DNA of 64,000 bases from Dichetophora obliterata (taxonomy: Eukaryota > Arthropoda > Insecta > Diptera > Sciomyzidae), in NCBI GenBank assembly GCA_963920525.1, contig OY986435.1:219627899-219691898 (forward strand), in the 5' to 3' direction. The translations under genes were made by a program, and so were the position numbers. The notes beneath the pieces were generated by a model. It was given only the letters and a program-made list of their open reading frames with translations. It had not been told where the DNA came from and did no database searches. Position 1 is the stretch's first letter. Each line of letters begins with the position of its first letter. Below, piece after piece: positions 1 through 13,771 of this stretch.

Positions 1-912
1 AGCTTAAGGCTTACAACTTAAATTTAACAAAGCAAACCAGAAAGAAAGATTTTATCATAGCTAGGCAAAAGAAGGAGCAAGGGAAATAAATAAAGCAGTA
101 TAGAAGAGAGAGGAGGGAAAATTAGGGATGAGAGAAGTAGGCAATAATTGATAGCTTAAATTTGTTCACGCTGACAATACTTTTGATGTTTGAAGGAAGC
201 GAGTTACAGATTTGTAGAGACTTGTATAAAATTAAATGCAAAAGATAAAAATTATTGTGTCTGTTTTTTTAATTTTGAAAAAATGTTATATTTATTAAAA
301 AAGTACTTTATTTAATTTTAATTAACTTCTTTAAAGGGTGATTGTAATAATAACATAATTGATTGCTTTTTTTTGTTTTTTGACTACTAAGAAAGCATAA
401 CAGGGTGTTACAAAAATTTGGGAAAAAATTTTTGATAATTTTTTATAAACCACACTAAAACTATATCTATATCAATGAAAAGAAGAGCCTTTTCAATAAG
501 CTAAAATTTATGTGAATACCATGAAAAATACATCTTTCAGTGCCGTTTACAAAAAAAAACCGAATTTTCGAAAATTACGAAATATCGATTTTTTTGGGGT
601 CTCAAAAGAGTTTGTAAAAAAAAATACCCAAATTTTTTTTACCAGAATTTGTGCTTGATCAAGTTCTTTATTTTTTTTCTATCTTATCTTGGTATGCATT
701 CTGATGAAAAAAGTTACATGGAAAAACATGTTTTTTGGCCAAAAAGGGGTTCAGGAGAACCAAAACCTCTGCATTAGAATTTCTTCCATCCAAAAAAAAA
801 TTATGCAGAAATAGTTTTTAAGAGTCCCTCTAACTTTAAAGTCGGTGTTCTGCTGAAATTAAATCGATCTGGCTTAGTACTTATTTAATTTGGGTGATCT
901 ATGGATTTCGCT
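1..912. other. AT-rich DNA without a recognisable gene
   Basis: Only short poly-A and poly-T runs and stop-rich frames are seen. No conserved protein motif, RNA gene or convincing terminal repeat was found. Confidence 0.6.
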
Positions 913-2039
913 GCAATTCAACGCATCAGTTTTTGGTCTCTAACTTGCCCAGTTAGAGTCTTTACTCAATTGAGTCTTTACTCAAAACACTCCAAAAAAT
1001 AATAAACTTTTTATTTTTTTAAACAAAACTTTCTGCATTTATACACTTGCTCTAGTGTTATATACATATTAGGGTACGCTGATTTGATGATATTGTAATT
1101 GTTCAATTTTTCCCTGTTAAATTGATTGAAATCTAATGCCAAAAAAGAATTCCTCGGCTCATAAAATCTTACTTTGCAAAATTTTAACGAAATCGATTGA
1201 TTGAAAACGAAGTTACAGCACTCTGAATATTATCACAGTGAAGTAGATCGTAAGAAGAAAAATTTACTTAACAGAACCGAAGATTTTTTTTTGGCATAAG
1301 ATTTTTCAAAACAACAGCTATTAGGAGGGCTCTAGTACAAAATTTACTTTACAGAACTTCTTCGTTTTGGAACGATTGATTTCGTAAAAATTTTGCAAAA
1401 TACGGTTTAATTAGCAAATAAATTTTTTTTTGCCACCAAGTTTCCAAAAAACCAAACCATTAGAGGGGCTCCAGTACAAAAATGGCGAAAAATTAAAAAA
1501 AAGTGTAAATTAGGGGGGGTACCTTTTATATCACTCTAAAAAAGAAAAATTGTACAAACATTGTTTCATCAAATCGAACTGCCCTAATACATACACAAGA
1601 GCAAGTGTATGAATATAGAAACTTTTTAAAAAAAAAAAAGATCAAAGAACCAAGGCATGCGCCTTATACGAACAGAGTTTGGTCTTTGACCTGAAAGGAA
1701 AGGCACAGATTATTAAAGGAAGAATTGATTGGAACCATACGTGAATTATATATTAGGCCGAACAAACGTTAAAGACAATTTTAATTGCTGATAACCGAGG
1801 CTTGTGTTATGGCTTAACCTCGGCAAGCATTTCAGCCCTTTAAATTCAAGTTCAATAGAGGAAGAAGTGTATTATTTTTTAAGTATTTTTTACTTTAGCT
1901 CGGAACTGGTGCAAATTTTTGTTAGGAAATTTTTTGAAAATTATTATTTAACCTCTTAACGTCAATTTTCTCAAGGCCAGTAATACGCTGACCCCAATAC
2001 TGCACAAATTAGAGACCAAAAACTGATGCGTTGTATTGC
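913..2039. repeat. Nested inverted repeats (MITE-like)
   Basis: The outer arms 913-943 and 2009-2039 are reverse complements with one mismatch; the core reads CGCATCAGTTTTTGGTCTCT. Inner imperfect arms lie at about 1041-1090 and 1566-1610, containing ACACTTGCTCT and TATTAGGG-type segments. The stretch between has no open frame. The symmetry suggests a non-autonomous DNA transposon, perhaps with a second one inside. No target duplication was identified, so the superfamily is unknown. Confidence 0.55.
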
Positions 2040-2353
2040 ACTGTATTGCACTGAAAAAAATATGTTCCGAGCCTAACTTTTCAAAACCCCGATTGGGTTT
2101 TGCTCTTATGGGGTAATACTTTCACCCCTATAAAGTGGTATACTAGAATTATATTGAGTGTTTCACTGTGTAATAATAAAACAAGTTTTTGTATTAAAAT
2201 TCTTTATCCTTCATAAATTAATTTTCATTTAGCTGACAACTGAAGACTTTCATGTGTATTCAGTTAAATCAAAAAAACTTGATTTTCAAAATGTCCCTTT
2301 CGATGTGAGAAGTTAATATAACTTTTTATCGTTAGATGCAGTCGCATACTATA

Positions 2354-2795
2354 AGGGGGCGTCCATTAATTACGTGAGGTGATTGTTGCAGTTTTTTGAC
2401 CCATAGTAAGATATCGTGAGATTTAGCTCTACCCCCTTTCTTCCTCTAATCAGACGTGAGATTGTTCAAAATGCGTGTTTTCAGTGTAAATTTGTTAATC
2501 TATGCTTCATTGCATTGGATTTATTAAAAAAAAATACTTTATTTAATTATTTTTATTTAGACTAGTTGAGAATAGACCACTGAGATCGTAGTTAAAAATC
2601 ACAATGAAAAAATTTAACTATAAATTACTTATTAAGTAAAAGTTAGTAAAAGTAAGTTAGAGTAAGTAAAGGTAAGTCACTTAAAATGGGAAAAAATTAC
2701 ATCATCTATGCGAGAAACCCCCTCTCTTGAGAGATAGTGAGATTCGGCTCAACCCCACCCCCCTAAACGCTTCATGTAATTAATGGACGCCCCCT
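2354..2795. mobile_element. MITE with GGGGGCGTCCATTAATTACG ends
   Basis: The left end AGGGGGCGTCCATTAATTAC and the right end, which reads TTAATGGACGCCCCCT, are inverted copies. Further in, poor mirror-image segments (GAGATTTAGCTC/GAGATTCGGCTC context) are seen at both sides. The element is about 442 bp, has no ORF, and is flanked by TA-rich sequence, so the target duplication cannot be defined. This fits a non-autonomous DNA transposon. Confidence 0.75.
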
Positions 2796-4310
2796 AATAA
2801 TTTGTTAAAAAACATTTCGTAAAAGGGTAAATAATTATGCCATAAAAACCACGACTTTATAAAAAAATATTTTTGCTGCGGCCTTTTTATATCCTTTAAA
2901 GGAAATATTTGTGACCAAATATTAATTTGGCGCCAAATTTTATTTAATATGTTGGGATAATATTTCATTTGGAAGAAAGGCCACAAATTTCATTATTTTT
3001 CGTTTCGGGGCCCTTTTGCGCAGAACTTTTTGTATTTGTTATTTTTTCAACAAGCTTCCTCAAATTGAAAATGTTCCAAACGGTTTCGTAAATCAAGCCT
3101 GAACTTCGTGACAACGAAGTCAAACTAATTTCATAACTTTTTTGATTATTGTATAGTCAAAACTTACCTTGTATTAAGAAATGAGCAAGTATTGCTCTAA
3201 GTGAACATATGAAAACATATTTATAACATTAAGTTTAAAATGAAATGAATATTATATGAAAAAAGTTTTTGTTGCGTGAAAACACATTTCTTTTAATTTT
3301 TCACAATACTTTTCTACATTTGGTTCTCATTTTCTCATTTTCTGATTATTTGTTCGTTTGTTTGTTTGCTTGTTTAGCATTTTTCATGTTATATTTTCAT
3401 GTAAGTATAGTATTTTCACTTTTCAAGTCTTATTTGTACTCATATTGTTTAACTTTGGTTTGGTGAGGTTTGAACCTTGGCTACAGTACTGATTGATAGC
3501 TACACAGGAGAACCAAGTAAAACTGATGCGTAAACAAAAGAAAGAAACTATCGATACTTAGCAACACAAAACAGTTGTTGCCACATTACGCTTACAATTT
3601 GGCATTACAATATCATCACCGAAAAACTTTACCAGCGGTATATTACAGCTCATAATAACTAATTATTTTTACATTTAGTCAGAATAGAACCTCTGTGGTA
3701 TGCTTATAAAAACAAAAAACACACTTTTTTCTTTTATGCATTAGGTCTATTTTATTTCCTCTATTGACCTTCAATTATTTCGTGGCTTTTAACGTATTTG
3801 ACCTAATTTTTTCGGCTATTGTGTTTTAAGTCCCAAAAATAGCTACATTATTCACTAATTTATAGCTTGTGACATAGAAAAAACAAATATGTTAACACTT
3901 AAATTATTGATTTAAGCGGAAATTTGTGTTAATATTGTAATGAAAAAGGAAGTGAGAAAGTGAAGCAGACAAAAGAGAAAACCTTTAACATAGTTAAACC
4001 AAGAACATTACATATACATGAAATTATCACAATGCACATGTATGCGGTAAAAAAGTCAGGTCTTATGACGTGAATTAGAATTAGAATATGAATTAGAATT
4101 TTTAATTATGTAAATGATATTGAAATGAGTTGGCTCTTTGAAATGAGTTCGTAGATTTCATTTAATTTGCTTGTCATTTGCATGGCTTTGCAGAGATTGA
4201 TATTGATAATGTTGTTTAAATATATGCTATTTACTTAGATTACATTTTTTCCCAATTGCCCTTTTTATATTCGATGAACCCTTTTAAAATTCTACTTCAT
4301 ATGAAATACT
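2796..4310. other. AT-rich DNA, nothing recognised
   Basis: No conserved coding frame, terminal repeat pair or RNA gene was seen. The short open frames here lack codon bias and protein motifs and look like chance. Confidence 0.55.
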
Positions 4311-4311
4311 C

Positions 4312-4525
4312 TGTTTCTCACAAACAGCTGTTGCCAACTAATCAGAAACATTTATGGTAGGAGATAGTTTTAAGAAAATCAACAGGACAAGTATAGTCCA
4401 TAATTTGAAGTTGTTGTTTCTCAAAATTTTTTGTTTCTCACAAACAGCTGTTGCCAACTAATCAGAAACATTTATGGTAGAGGATAGTTTTAAGAAAATC
4501 AACAGGACAAGTTTAGTCCAGAATT
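4312..4525. repeat. Tandem duplication, about 120-bp unit
   Basis: The segment starting CACAAACAGCTGTTGCCAAC at 4319 recurs at 4439 with almost no changes for about 85 bp; the spacing is 120 bp. The two copies differ mainly by GGAGAT/AGGATA-type substitutions, so the duplication looks recent relative to its surroundings. Confidence 0.9.
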
Positions 4526-4830
4526 TGAATTTGTTTGTTAAACAGTTGTAGTAAGCTATAATTATCTATTAAAATTAAATAATCGGCTTAACAGACTGGC
4601 TGCCCTTGCAATATACAAAGATGAGCTATCTAAAAAGCCAAGGCGGTTTGATTTAATTGTTTAATGCAATAATAATTACTGCTACATGTACATTTTAACT
4701 ACTTTTTGATTGTTCGCTAGGAGCGCACAAGCATTAAAATACGCTTAAAATATATATATATATTTAAACATAATTTAAAATTTTCTTTATTCTCCCTTTG
4801 GTAAATCCTAGCTACGCCACTGCTACGGGC

Positions 4831-5007
4831 CAAGATTCATTTATAAGGTTGTGGCACTTGAGAGAAATGCACTCTTTTTCGCCTTTGCTTGAACTGTCAC
4901 TGTGCTTTTCTTTGTTCTATGCATTAATTTTCTTGATTTCTTTTCATCCATTCTGACAGTTCGACCGAGCTCGCTCTCAAGTGCCACAACCTTATAAATG
5001 AGCCTTG
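4831..5007. mobile_element. Short MITE, hAT-like 8-bp target duplication
   Basis: The arms at 4831-4866 and 4974-5007 are inverted copies of a 34-bp terminal repeat (TCATTTATAAGGTTGTGGCA core). The flanks CTACGGGC (4823-4830) and CAACGGGC (5008-5015) match at 7 of 8 bases, as expected for a hAT-type 8-bp target duplication. The 177-bp body is non-coding. Confidence 0.78.
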
Positions 5008-5072
5008 CAACGGGCTATGTATTAAATCGATTTTAAAAGAGTGAACTCAACAAACCCATGGCACAATTACTG

Positions 5073-5318
5073 ACAAGGTAGTAGCGCAGACTGGCTTTTT
5101 TCTCACGAACGGCGATGGGTAGTTGTCAAAATTAGCTGTTCATGCAATTAACCAAAGAAAAGTGAAAAAATAAGTGAATAAACTTCGCAAACAAATTAAA
5201 TGAATCAAAGAAAAGTTAACAATAAGCATATATCTAGTCAACAGCTGCAAACTACAACTTCTTTAGCTGTTTTTGACAACTACCATTCGACAAAAAACGA
5301 TCGTCACGGCTACCTTGT
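5073..5318. repeat. Imperfect inverted repeat (MITE-like)
   Basis: ACAAGGTAG at 5073 is mirrored by CTACCTTGT ending at 5318. Inside, GGGTAGTTGTCAAAATTAGC is mirrored by AGCTGTTTTTGACAACTACC. The length is about 246 bp. No coding frame and no clear target duplication were found. Confidence 0.6.
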
Positions 5319-8300
5319 AAAATAACTATACCATGAACAAACCTTTACTGTATTTAAAGTCGGGGTTTTTTCGTTGCAAGCCATTACCATTATTCTATCA
5401 GATGGCTTGCTATTGATCAGTGAAGGTCATTCAAACGCCAAGCAATGCGTATGGCAAAATTCACCGCAATACTCTGAATTTTTATTTGTATTTCTGATCA
5501 CTACAGATCGAATGGTTTGACAGAAATTAAAAGAGAAATATGTACAAATGTAAAGATTGTTTCTTAATAAGTTTTATGCACCTTTTTCTCTCACCTGCTA
5601 AGCCGCTTTAGCCTTGCTGAATGAAAATTCAAGCGAGATAAACAAAAACACATCATTTACATATTAGGAAAAATATTTTTAGAAACCTGATGATAAAAAT
5701 TTACAATTTAAATCAAGTGCAAAATGACTTTTATAATTATGGTTTTTCATAATCCATACACATAACATATCACGGGTTTTTTATAATATTTAACCTGTGA
5801 CTATTTTAAAAACTGCTAAATGGCCAACATTAAGCTTTAATTGAAGCGAAAGTTTTATTATTCATATTAAATTAATTAAAAATACAAAAACCCCAAATCA
5901 GTCAGCAAATTCAGCTTATCGCATAGCCCCAAAGTCAATGACCAAAATATATTCTGTGTTTGCTCTCAAAAATTACTTCCTGATAATTGCGATATCATTT
6001 TTTAGCGCGTGAGAAATTTTTTAAATTTGCCATAAGGCGCGTATTTTTTTTTAATTGTTTATTTTTTCATTTATACTTTACTTAATAAATGCCATCTCAA
6101 AGTTGACAACGTTGTTTATTAATTGACGGGATAATGCAACGTTGTTGGATTTTTAAAACGTGTCTCAGTTAAATAATATATATTTGTTTTTGATTGCCAG
6201 CTAATTATTATTTTAATTTATTTGCTTAGAATATACAATCTTTTGGTAAATCACATAACTGCATGTTAACAACTAATAAAATTATCATATCTGTCTGTTG
6301 TGCGGAGACTTTTAGTGCTTATTTGATAATTTTTATTAAAAATTTTTATTAATAATTTTATTAATAATTACCATTAAACAATTTATATAGACTCTTGAAG
6401 ATTGCAGATATAAATATTTTTAATTATTTTGGTGAAAATTTCTATCGTATCGTTAAAGATGTTGCAAATTATATCATATTGAGAAGTGATTGTTTTAGAT
6501 ATAAAAAAAAACTGATCGAGCTCTCGAATTTAGAGAAAATTTAGATGTGGTAACTATATCGAAGCCGAATAAAATTGCGATTCGATAACAATCTTGAGAA
6601 TAACTAAAATTTCGATGTCGATAAAACATTATTTTATTCAAAAAATATAATTATATTGCAACGATTAAAACTTCAATGGCTTTCTGACTGAAGAAACGGC
6701 CTTAGTAGAAATATCGAATAATACCGAGATTTTACAATTTAAGCATTGTTTCTATTGTTTCTGCTGACTTTTTTATGATTTTATAAACTAAAAAAGTAGT
6801 TTAAAAAAATTATTATTAAGGCAATATATATTATACAACAGCTTGTAGGTTATAGAAAAAAACAATGAAATCTTACAAAATAAGCAGAAAAAGTGAAAAA
6901 TTATTAAATGTTTGCAGGTTGTTTGGTTGTAGAGCTTTTAACCTTAGAATCTGATAACATATAACATCATAAGTTTACTGATAAAAAGAACAACAAAAAA
7001 ATAATGGTGTTATGCAATATAAATTTTCACTTCAAAATACTTAAAGTATGTAGATTTGAAATGTATATTGCTCTACATTAATGATGAAATGTTTGAAATA
7101 TTTAATGTAAAAAAAATTAAAAGTAAAATATTATGTATTCATATACTATATACATTAGACTGGTTCTTATTTCTATGGAGAAAAAAAATTTCGTTTGTTT
7201 TTCTTGAGCACCCTTTTATTTTGTTCCAATATATAAAAAACGCATAAAAAAGTTTCAAAGAAATTTGACTTTATTAAAAAAAATTATCTACTACTTATGA
7301 GAAAAAAAAAAAGATAAAACAGCAATTTCATTTTCAACGTACCGGCCTTACGGAATGAACATCTCCGATTTGAAATAAAAACTTCATTTAAAGGAAAAAT
7401 GCTGGAGTAATTTTTGGCGTTGCACAAAATTGACAAAAATCGGCAAAAACGTCGAAAATCGATTTTTACTAGAATTCGTATCTCAATCACTTCTTAACCG
7501 AATGTTAAATTTCAAATACCGATGGAAAGGTGATTAAACGCACTTTAATTTTTAAAAAATTTGCGTTAAAGTATTTCATTTCTGTGCTATCTCGAGTGTA
7601 CTTTAGATTCGAATATCCTTCCCACAGGACTCTGTGGATAAAATCCAGAGTGGCATCTCGTTTGAGAAGATATTGTTAGTGAAAGTCAATATTTACTTTT
7701 GCCTTAAGACACATGTAGTTTTTCTTAAAAAAAAAAACAAAGCATTTTGAGATCGTTATTTTTTTACTGTTTTCTCAAAAACAACTTTGCCCTTGCGGGA
7801 AGGAAAGACATCCTTTTTTTCTAAATTTTTCTTAAAGTCTTGAGGTCTTGAACACCCTAAGCAACTTTTAAGACCCCTTAGAATGTGAAATTCGAAAAAA
7901 TTGCGATTCGATACACCCTAACGCTCATTCAGTTGCATTGCCTCCATGAAACAAAGATATACAGATAGCTTACTCCGTGCGCAAAAAATGAAATCTTCTG
8001 CGCACTACGTCACTCGAGCTTGTCAGCTGTAACATGTGGTGCATACATACAAAAGAAAATGTGAAAAAGCAAAAAGTAAACACAAGCAGCAAGCAGCACA
8101 ATTGCAAGCATTTAAGAAATATTGCATTCATTTAATTCAATTTCTAATATTGTGCACTTATAGTACGCGTAAATTATAATTTTCAATTATATTTTATGTA
8201 ATTAAAATTAGTGCTAAAGTTTTAGATGCTTTTGATGATAATTACAATGATTTTAATTCGGACCATAAAATGAATTTACAATTTTTTCAACAAACGAGAA

Positions 8301-8829
8301 GAACAAGAAAATGAAAACGAAGCAAGCAAGTGCTGTCAAACACATCAAGTAACGTAGCTATTTTTTTTGTGTAGGTGAACAAATGGGAGAAAACACCCCT
8401 ATTATATATGCATTTATTTTCAATAATAGTACTGAAAAATAAATTTTCTTAAATTAATTTATAAATATATTTAGAATGTAATTTATTTCATTTCAATAAA
8501 CCAAGTTTCAATAAAAAAATGTCGATATTTTTTCATCGCTATAAATAAATTATCCCCTTTAAATATATTGTGACTACGTTTTTATTTAGCCACTTTGACA
8601 AGCTCGAACTACGTCACAACAAAGATGGCGGACATGCGCAATACTTTATCTGGAGTTATTTGTATCATGCATTGCCTCTGTGTAAACTTCAAGCTCCGAG
8701 CGGCACGTGTTATTATTCTTGTAAAAAAAAAAATAGGGAACAATTTCTAAAATAAAGGCCACCCTAATGTACATATATTCAATCTTACTGGATTTAAAAT
8801 TGATTTGGACATTTTAAATTAAAATTTAC
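5319..8829. other. AT-rich DNA, nothing firmly recognised
   Basis: No gene was found. A weak inverted pair is seen near 8011-8031 and 8597-8618 (TCGAGCTTGTCA against TGACAAGCTCGA), which could be the decayed ends of a MITE. The open frames here (for example 7056-7247) are AT-driven and lack motifs. Confidence 0.5.
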
Positions 8830-9566
8830 ATATGGGCATTTCCAAACTGGCGTTACGGACGATTTGTACGAATTAATATTAAAAAAATAGAATGAAAATG
8901 TCTAATTTTTAAAAAGTTTTTTTTATTTGCGTTAGTAATTAAGTAACACTATAGTAAGTAAAAACAATGACAACAGTTAACCCTAATGATCTAAAGATAT
9001 AAGCAAAAATATGTACTGGCGTTACGTTACAAAAAACAGAAGTGAGTTCTGACTTGGATTACAAAATTTGCAAAACTCTCTGAATTGGGCAAGCCTTTTT
9101 GTATAAAACTTTTTTTAGAAGGTTTAAAAATAACATACATTTATTTTCCAAGCGAGCAAATTTAAAAATCTTTTCTGTTTTTTTTATTAGGATTTTTGAT
9201 CTGGCGTTACGTTACTAAAATTTCCATTGCAGTTTAATTGGGTATTTAAGTAATTTGGTAGTTAAGTAATTAAAAAACAAATTTAATATATTGTCCTTTC
9301 CTTGCCTCAAAAATTTTTTCATTACCTCTAGCCAATGCCTTCAATTTTTACAAAAACGAAAAAGCTCACGAAACATTTTCGAAACATTTACGAAAAAGAA
9401 AAACCACATTTGTAAATCAGTGCAGACGATTTGATCATCATGGTAAATGAATTTATGTAAAAATTGCTGAAACTAATAAAATTCAAATGTTTCTCTTAAA
9501 TGATATAATAAAATAATAAGTTTTCAATAAGATTTAATTAAGAATTTTTTCTGGAAATGCCCATAT
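8830..9566. mobile_element. Repeat family with ATATGGGCATTTCC ends, copy 1
   Basis: ATATGGGCATTTCCA at the left is exactly mirrored by TGGAAATGCCCATAT at the right. The roughly 737-bp body has no ORF but contains two CTGGCGTTACG motifs in one orientation. The right half, read on the minus strand, resembles 21992-22330, which begins with the same end sequence. The two-copy comparison supports a real dispersed non-autonomous element of unknown superfamily. Confidence 0.75.
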
Positions 9567-9634
9567 TAAAAAAGTTCCTTTACGCATCTTGCGGGTAGTG
9601 TGATTAAATAGAAACCGTCACATAACCTGTGGGC

Positions 9635-12542
9635 TAGGGAGTCCGATCCCGGAAGCTTTTCTTGATCTCGGGATTATCGGGATTGAGAATTATAAAGTAA
9701 CAAAAACAAAACACATTAAGGTTACTCACAATGGCGTTGTTTTCAGTGTAGTTAAAAAAACCCGTGGTATTTGTGCCACATTTTTCCGATTGGTTTTTAT
9801 ATATTTTTGTTGTTTAACATGAAATGTCTAAAATCCAAAAGTTTGGTAATTTTAAGTAGCCCAATGATATGTTTAACGAACTTTGTTTTTAAAGTCCCAT
9901 AAACAACTGATCGGTTGCCAGCTATTTTCTAATTGTAAAAATGGAAGAAGCTCAAAATGCAACTTTAACTTTTTATGCCATCTATATCTATATCTAATAG
10001 ATACTATTATATAAAAGGCTTCTCACGTATCTGCGATGACGCTAAACTTAAAAACTACTGAACCGATTTAAGTAATTCTTTCACTTATATAAAGCAACAT
10101 GTTTAACTTAAAATCTTGCATCCTTTATTTTTTTAAAACTACTCTTAAAAGTTATTAAAATTTTAATTTATAAATTAGTCAAAAAAAAACCAAACATAAA
10201 AATCATTGCTTCATTAAGTTGTTAGACACACAAGCAGCATAAAGCTTTATCTCTCTTTTCCTTTGCTGTAGTGTTACTCATTGTTTCTATTGCGGTGTCG
10301 TATAGCTTTGCACATTTATACTCTCCCATATTGAGTATGTATTAATGAGCGCTTTAAAGAGCACACTGAAAACAACCCAGTGGTAAATGGACACATGACG
10401 TATCCAATTTTCCAAGTATTTCTTAAATCCAATGTAGGTGCGAGGCCTCCAACTCCTGTACACAATTCTGAATTACATTTGTTTCGGCATGGCTGCTAAA
10501 CAACTGATGACATCTACCTTACATAGTAAACTTCTTTTTGCAGAATTCTTAAAAGACTTAAGGTGATTTTTTTTGTGCTCTGTTTTATACTTTAAAATTA
10601 AATAAATATGTAGTGGACGGGCTGTCAAAAGCAAACATACCGACAGTCGGATAATATGGAATACAGGTATATAGACGGACGTGTAAAAATGCAGATAAAT
10701 AGTTAAAAATAAACAAATATCTTTAAGTTGGAGCAAAAACTGACACATGAATTTACAGTAAGGTGGAGCAAAAACTATATGTTTTTTGCAAATTTTATTT
10801 TGTCCGGCCGCGGTAAAGTATAGAATGAATGTAAAACTTATTGTAAAGTTTGTGCGCATTAGTTAACAGATATTGCTAAGAAAGTATTGCTAGATGTGGT
10901 GTTTGGAATTCATTAGTAAAACCTATAAACTAAAATTATCTTAACAATGTATAACCCAAAAACTACTTATTTTAAAACATAATTTTAGAAAATTATATGC
11001 CTTTCAAAAACTTTTTATTCGTGTTAAATAAAACAAAATGAAAATTTTTTTCAGGTAAATGATATGTACTATAAAAGAGTGGGGAAAATGGAAATTGAAA
11101 AAAATTGCAAAAGATATAACTTTTGGCCTATTTTTTGAGCACAAATGAAATATTTTAAAGGTTTTGTGAAAACAATATTAAACATTGAATTGGTGAGGTA
11201 ACGTTTAATTTTTTCTCATTTCTAAAATTCACTTAATTAACCTTTCAGACAAAGGAAATTTGATGAACATCGATTTGAAAATGGAGCACGAAAAACAGCA
11301 TTATCTTGAATGCTATCGAAAAACTTGAACATTTTTTGATGCAGATTAGAAGAGCCTTTTCGGCCCTTAAATATCTGACAGTTAACTTTTTTACAACTAT
11401 TCTACCAGCCAATACATTTACGAAAAACATGATTTTTTGAGGTTTTTGCAAAATGTTTTAGCTCACAGGTGACTATCGTAAAAGAGAAAAACTATTTTGG
11501 GAATCATAAAATAGACCAAGATTATTTTTTAGAGGGGAACAAATGGAACTTTTGTCTAGTGGATGTCGAGGTACTTTAATATATTTGCTTACATTTATAA
11601 TATCGATGGCTTTATATAGAAAAGGCGTAACTCGTTTTTTGTTCGAAATCGCGTTTTCAACATATTCTAGTAGATCACTCTCAAATAAACTTCCCTTAAA
11701 AAATCAGTGCGCTATGATTGCAAATTTGTAGCCTGTTTTATATAAAAACTGCATCTAAAAAGATTTTATATCCAAAGCTTTACAGATTTTATTTAGTTTT
11801 TCCTTCTCCTTAATTGAGTTACGCGTTTTCTACATATATTAAGCCATCGATCGATATATAAAAACTTAACTTTAAACTGAAATGAAACAAAAACTTATGT
11901 TTTAATTTTTTTAATTTTGAATAAAAAAAATGTTCTACAAGCCCCCACATGAGTAGATCCTGTCTACGGCCCTGGTTTAAGGTATGATTATATAAATATT
12001 AAACATTTTTTTTTTGTAGACCGTCTTTATGTTTTTTTGTGTTCAAGGCAAATTAAGGTTGGAAAAGACTTTTCAAAATTAAATTTTTTGTTTTAATTAT
12101 TTTTTAATTAATACGTTAAGCTGATCAACGCGTCTTTTAGAGAGTTTTATTCAGATATGATTACAAATATGAGAAGCATCGGTCTATTTCTATGCTAGTT
12201 GGAGATTAAGTTGTACGATAATCGTAAGCAATTTATAAGTTTCGATCACAATTGCCTTCAACACAAAACAAAATTATTTCCTAAGTATCTGACAATTTTC
12301 AAATACATAGCTGACTTCCCGATGTTGCAAAACTTTGGAAAGGCTTTGCTCAAGTGATACACACTCATCGTCTTGACAATCTTTTTTCAGCCTAAATAAA
12401 AGGTTTTTCTAATACTATATTCCTATTAACTTAAATTTAAATGGTTTCATTTGCATGAATATGTGTAATAGAAATTTTTTATTACAAATCCCGGAATTTA
12501 AAGCGGCTTAAATCATCCGGGATACCGGGATTGACTTCCCTA
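9635..12542. mobile_element. hAT-like element with TAGGGA..ATCCCGG terminal repeats
   Basis: The left end reads TAGGGAGTCCGATCCCGG and the right end, in reverse complement, TAGGGAAGTCAATCCCGG, so the ends are inverted repeats of about 18 bp. Related CCCGGGAT-rich ends occur at 51760/55803 and near 45059. The 2.9-kb interior has no conserved transposase that I can read, and the flanking octamers do not match. It is either an old copy or two unrelated ends of one family. The 128-residue open frame on the minus strand at 10473-10859 shows no recognisable motif. Confidence 0.5.
9990..10100 (+). repeat. Dispersed-repeat-like segment, unclassified
   Basis: The segment around CGATGACGCTAAACTTAAAA and ACTACTGAACCGATTTAAG resembles the opening of widespread insect interspersed repeats (ATATAAAA..GACCGATTT type, often Helitron-linked). 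Only this short stretch is seen, so classification is a guess. Confidence 0.3.
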
Positions 12543-12805
12543 ATACACCTAGCTAGCAGATAATACAGATATTATTTAAAATAAAAATTAAAAATAAGAT
12601 TAAAAATAAATCACAAAAAATTAGTATAAAAATTTCTTCTAAGAATAAGGTACAATAAAAAAGAGATTGATTAATTTAAAATAAGTTATAAATATAGCTC
12701 TATAACTTTTAAATATTAATTTGAGATCTTAGCTTCGACATGTCTTACAAAAAAATTTGGTAAATAAACACACTTATTTTTTTAAGACTTTTGGCGGGGC
12801 CTTAA

Positions 12806-13275
12806 CCCTTTCATGCCCGAATTAAAATGGGTGGGGCTACACATTTTTTGAGGTCAGATATGTGTTAGTTTTTACTCAAACATGAACTGACAAAAATTTG
12901 AAAGTCCTTGGTGCCCGGGATGGGCACTTTGTGCAGTTATTGGACAAAGTAAACACTATTCTTATGATTTGTTTTGTGTATATAACTTTCTCACCTTTAT
13001 TTATTTATGTTGTGCACTTGGTTTTACAACTAAACAATTATATTAATGATTTTGAGAACTTTTTGTAAAAACACTTTTTTTTTGCGAAACAATCCCGATC
13101 TTGATCTTACTCTACGAAGAACGGCTACTGAATGGACACGTGCAAACCTTTTAGCAGAAGAAATAGCTTTTACGCTTGCACAACACATCATGCTACACGA
13201 CGCAAAAAACCACTGGTCAAAAACATGAAAATAACGGCACTTAGAAGCCTGTAGATAACATCGAGCATGAAAGGG
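12806..13275. mobile_element. piggyBac-type MITE, TTAA target
   Basis: The left end is TTAA|CCCTTTCATGCCCGA and the right end TCGAGCATGAAAGGG|CTAA. The 15-bp terminal repeats differ at one base and start with CCC. They are flanked by TTAA (12802-12805) and a one-base variant CTAA (13276-13279), the signature of piggyBac insertion. The 470-bp body is non-coding apart from a motif-free 60-residue frame. Confidence 0.8.
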
Positions 13276-13517
13276 CTAAGCAATGGTTGCTCTTTATGTC
13301 ACAATTTTCTGATTTAACGTCACTTTCCGCTTGGAGATTTTCACCCATTCTACAATTGCTTCTTTTCCGTTTCTCTAAAACAGTTGTGGACAAATTTTAG
13401 AAAATTTTTGGCCCAGGCGAAATTCGAGTGTGGAACTTGGTACTCCATATTTTTTAACCGACTTAAAAAAGGAGAAGGTTCTCAAGTTGGTTGGTTTCTA
13501 TGTTTTTTTTTAAGTGC

Positions 13518-13771
13518 ATATCGCTCATTTGCACGAATAACGTCATAATTCAAAAAAAATCATTTTGCGTAAAACGCATTTAAAGTTTTCAGTTGACTCA
13601 CACCTTGTATGAAGAGATAGAGGTATTTTCTTTTCTCACCCGGAAAGTATTCAAAATAATAACATGAAATTTTTACACAATATAAACCATGATATAAAGA
13701 ACAATTCTGCATCATTAACACAAAAATCTTGTTTTTTAAGTTATGACGTTATTCTAGCAAATGAGCGATAT
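13518..13771. mobile_element. MITE with ATATCGCTCATTTGC ends
   Basis: ATATCGCTCATTTGCACGAA at the left is mirrored by GCAAATGAGCGATAT at the right. The match continues inwards through AATAACGTCATAA against TTATGACGTTATT. The length is about 254 bp with no ORF. The flank is too simple to define a target duplication. Confidence 0.75.

Noticed and set aside
10473..10859. 128-residue minus-strand open frame
   Set aside because: No motif, AT-driven composition and no neighbour evidence. Kept only as a note within the 9635-12542 element.
13046..13228. 60-residue frame with a fairly complex sequence (LRRTATEWTRANLLAEE)
   Set aside because: It lies wholly inside a 470-bp TTAA-flanked MITE and matches no family I know.
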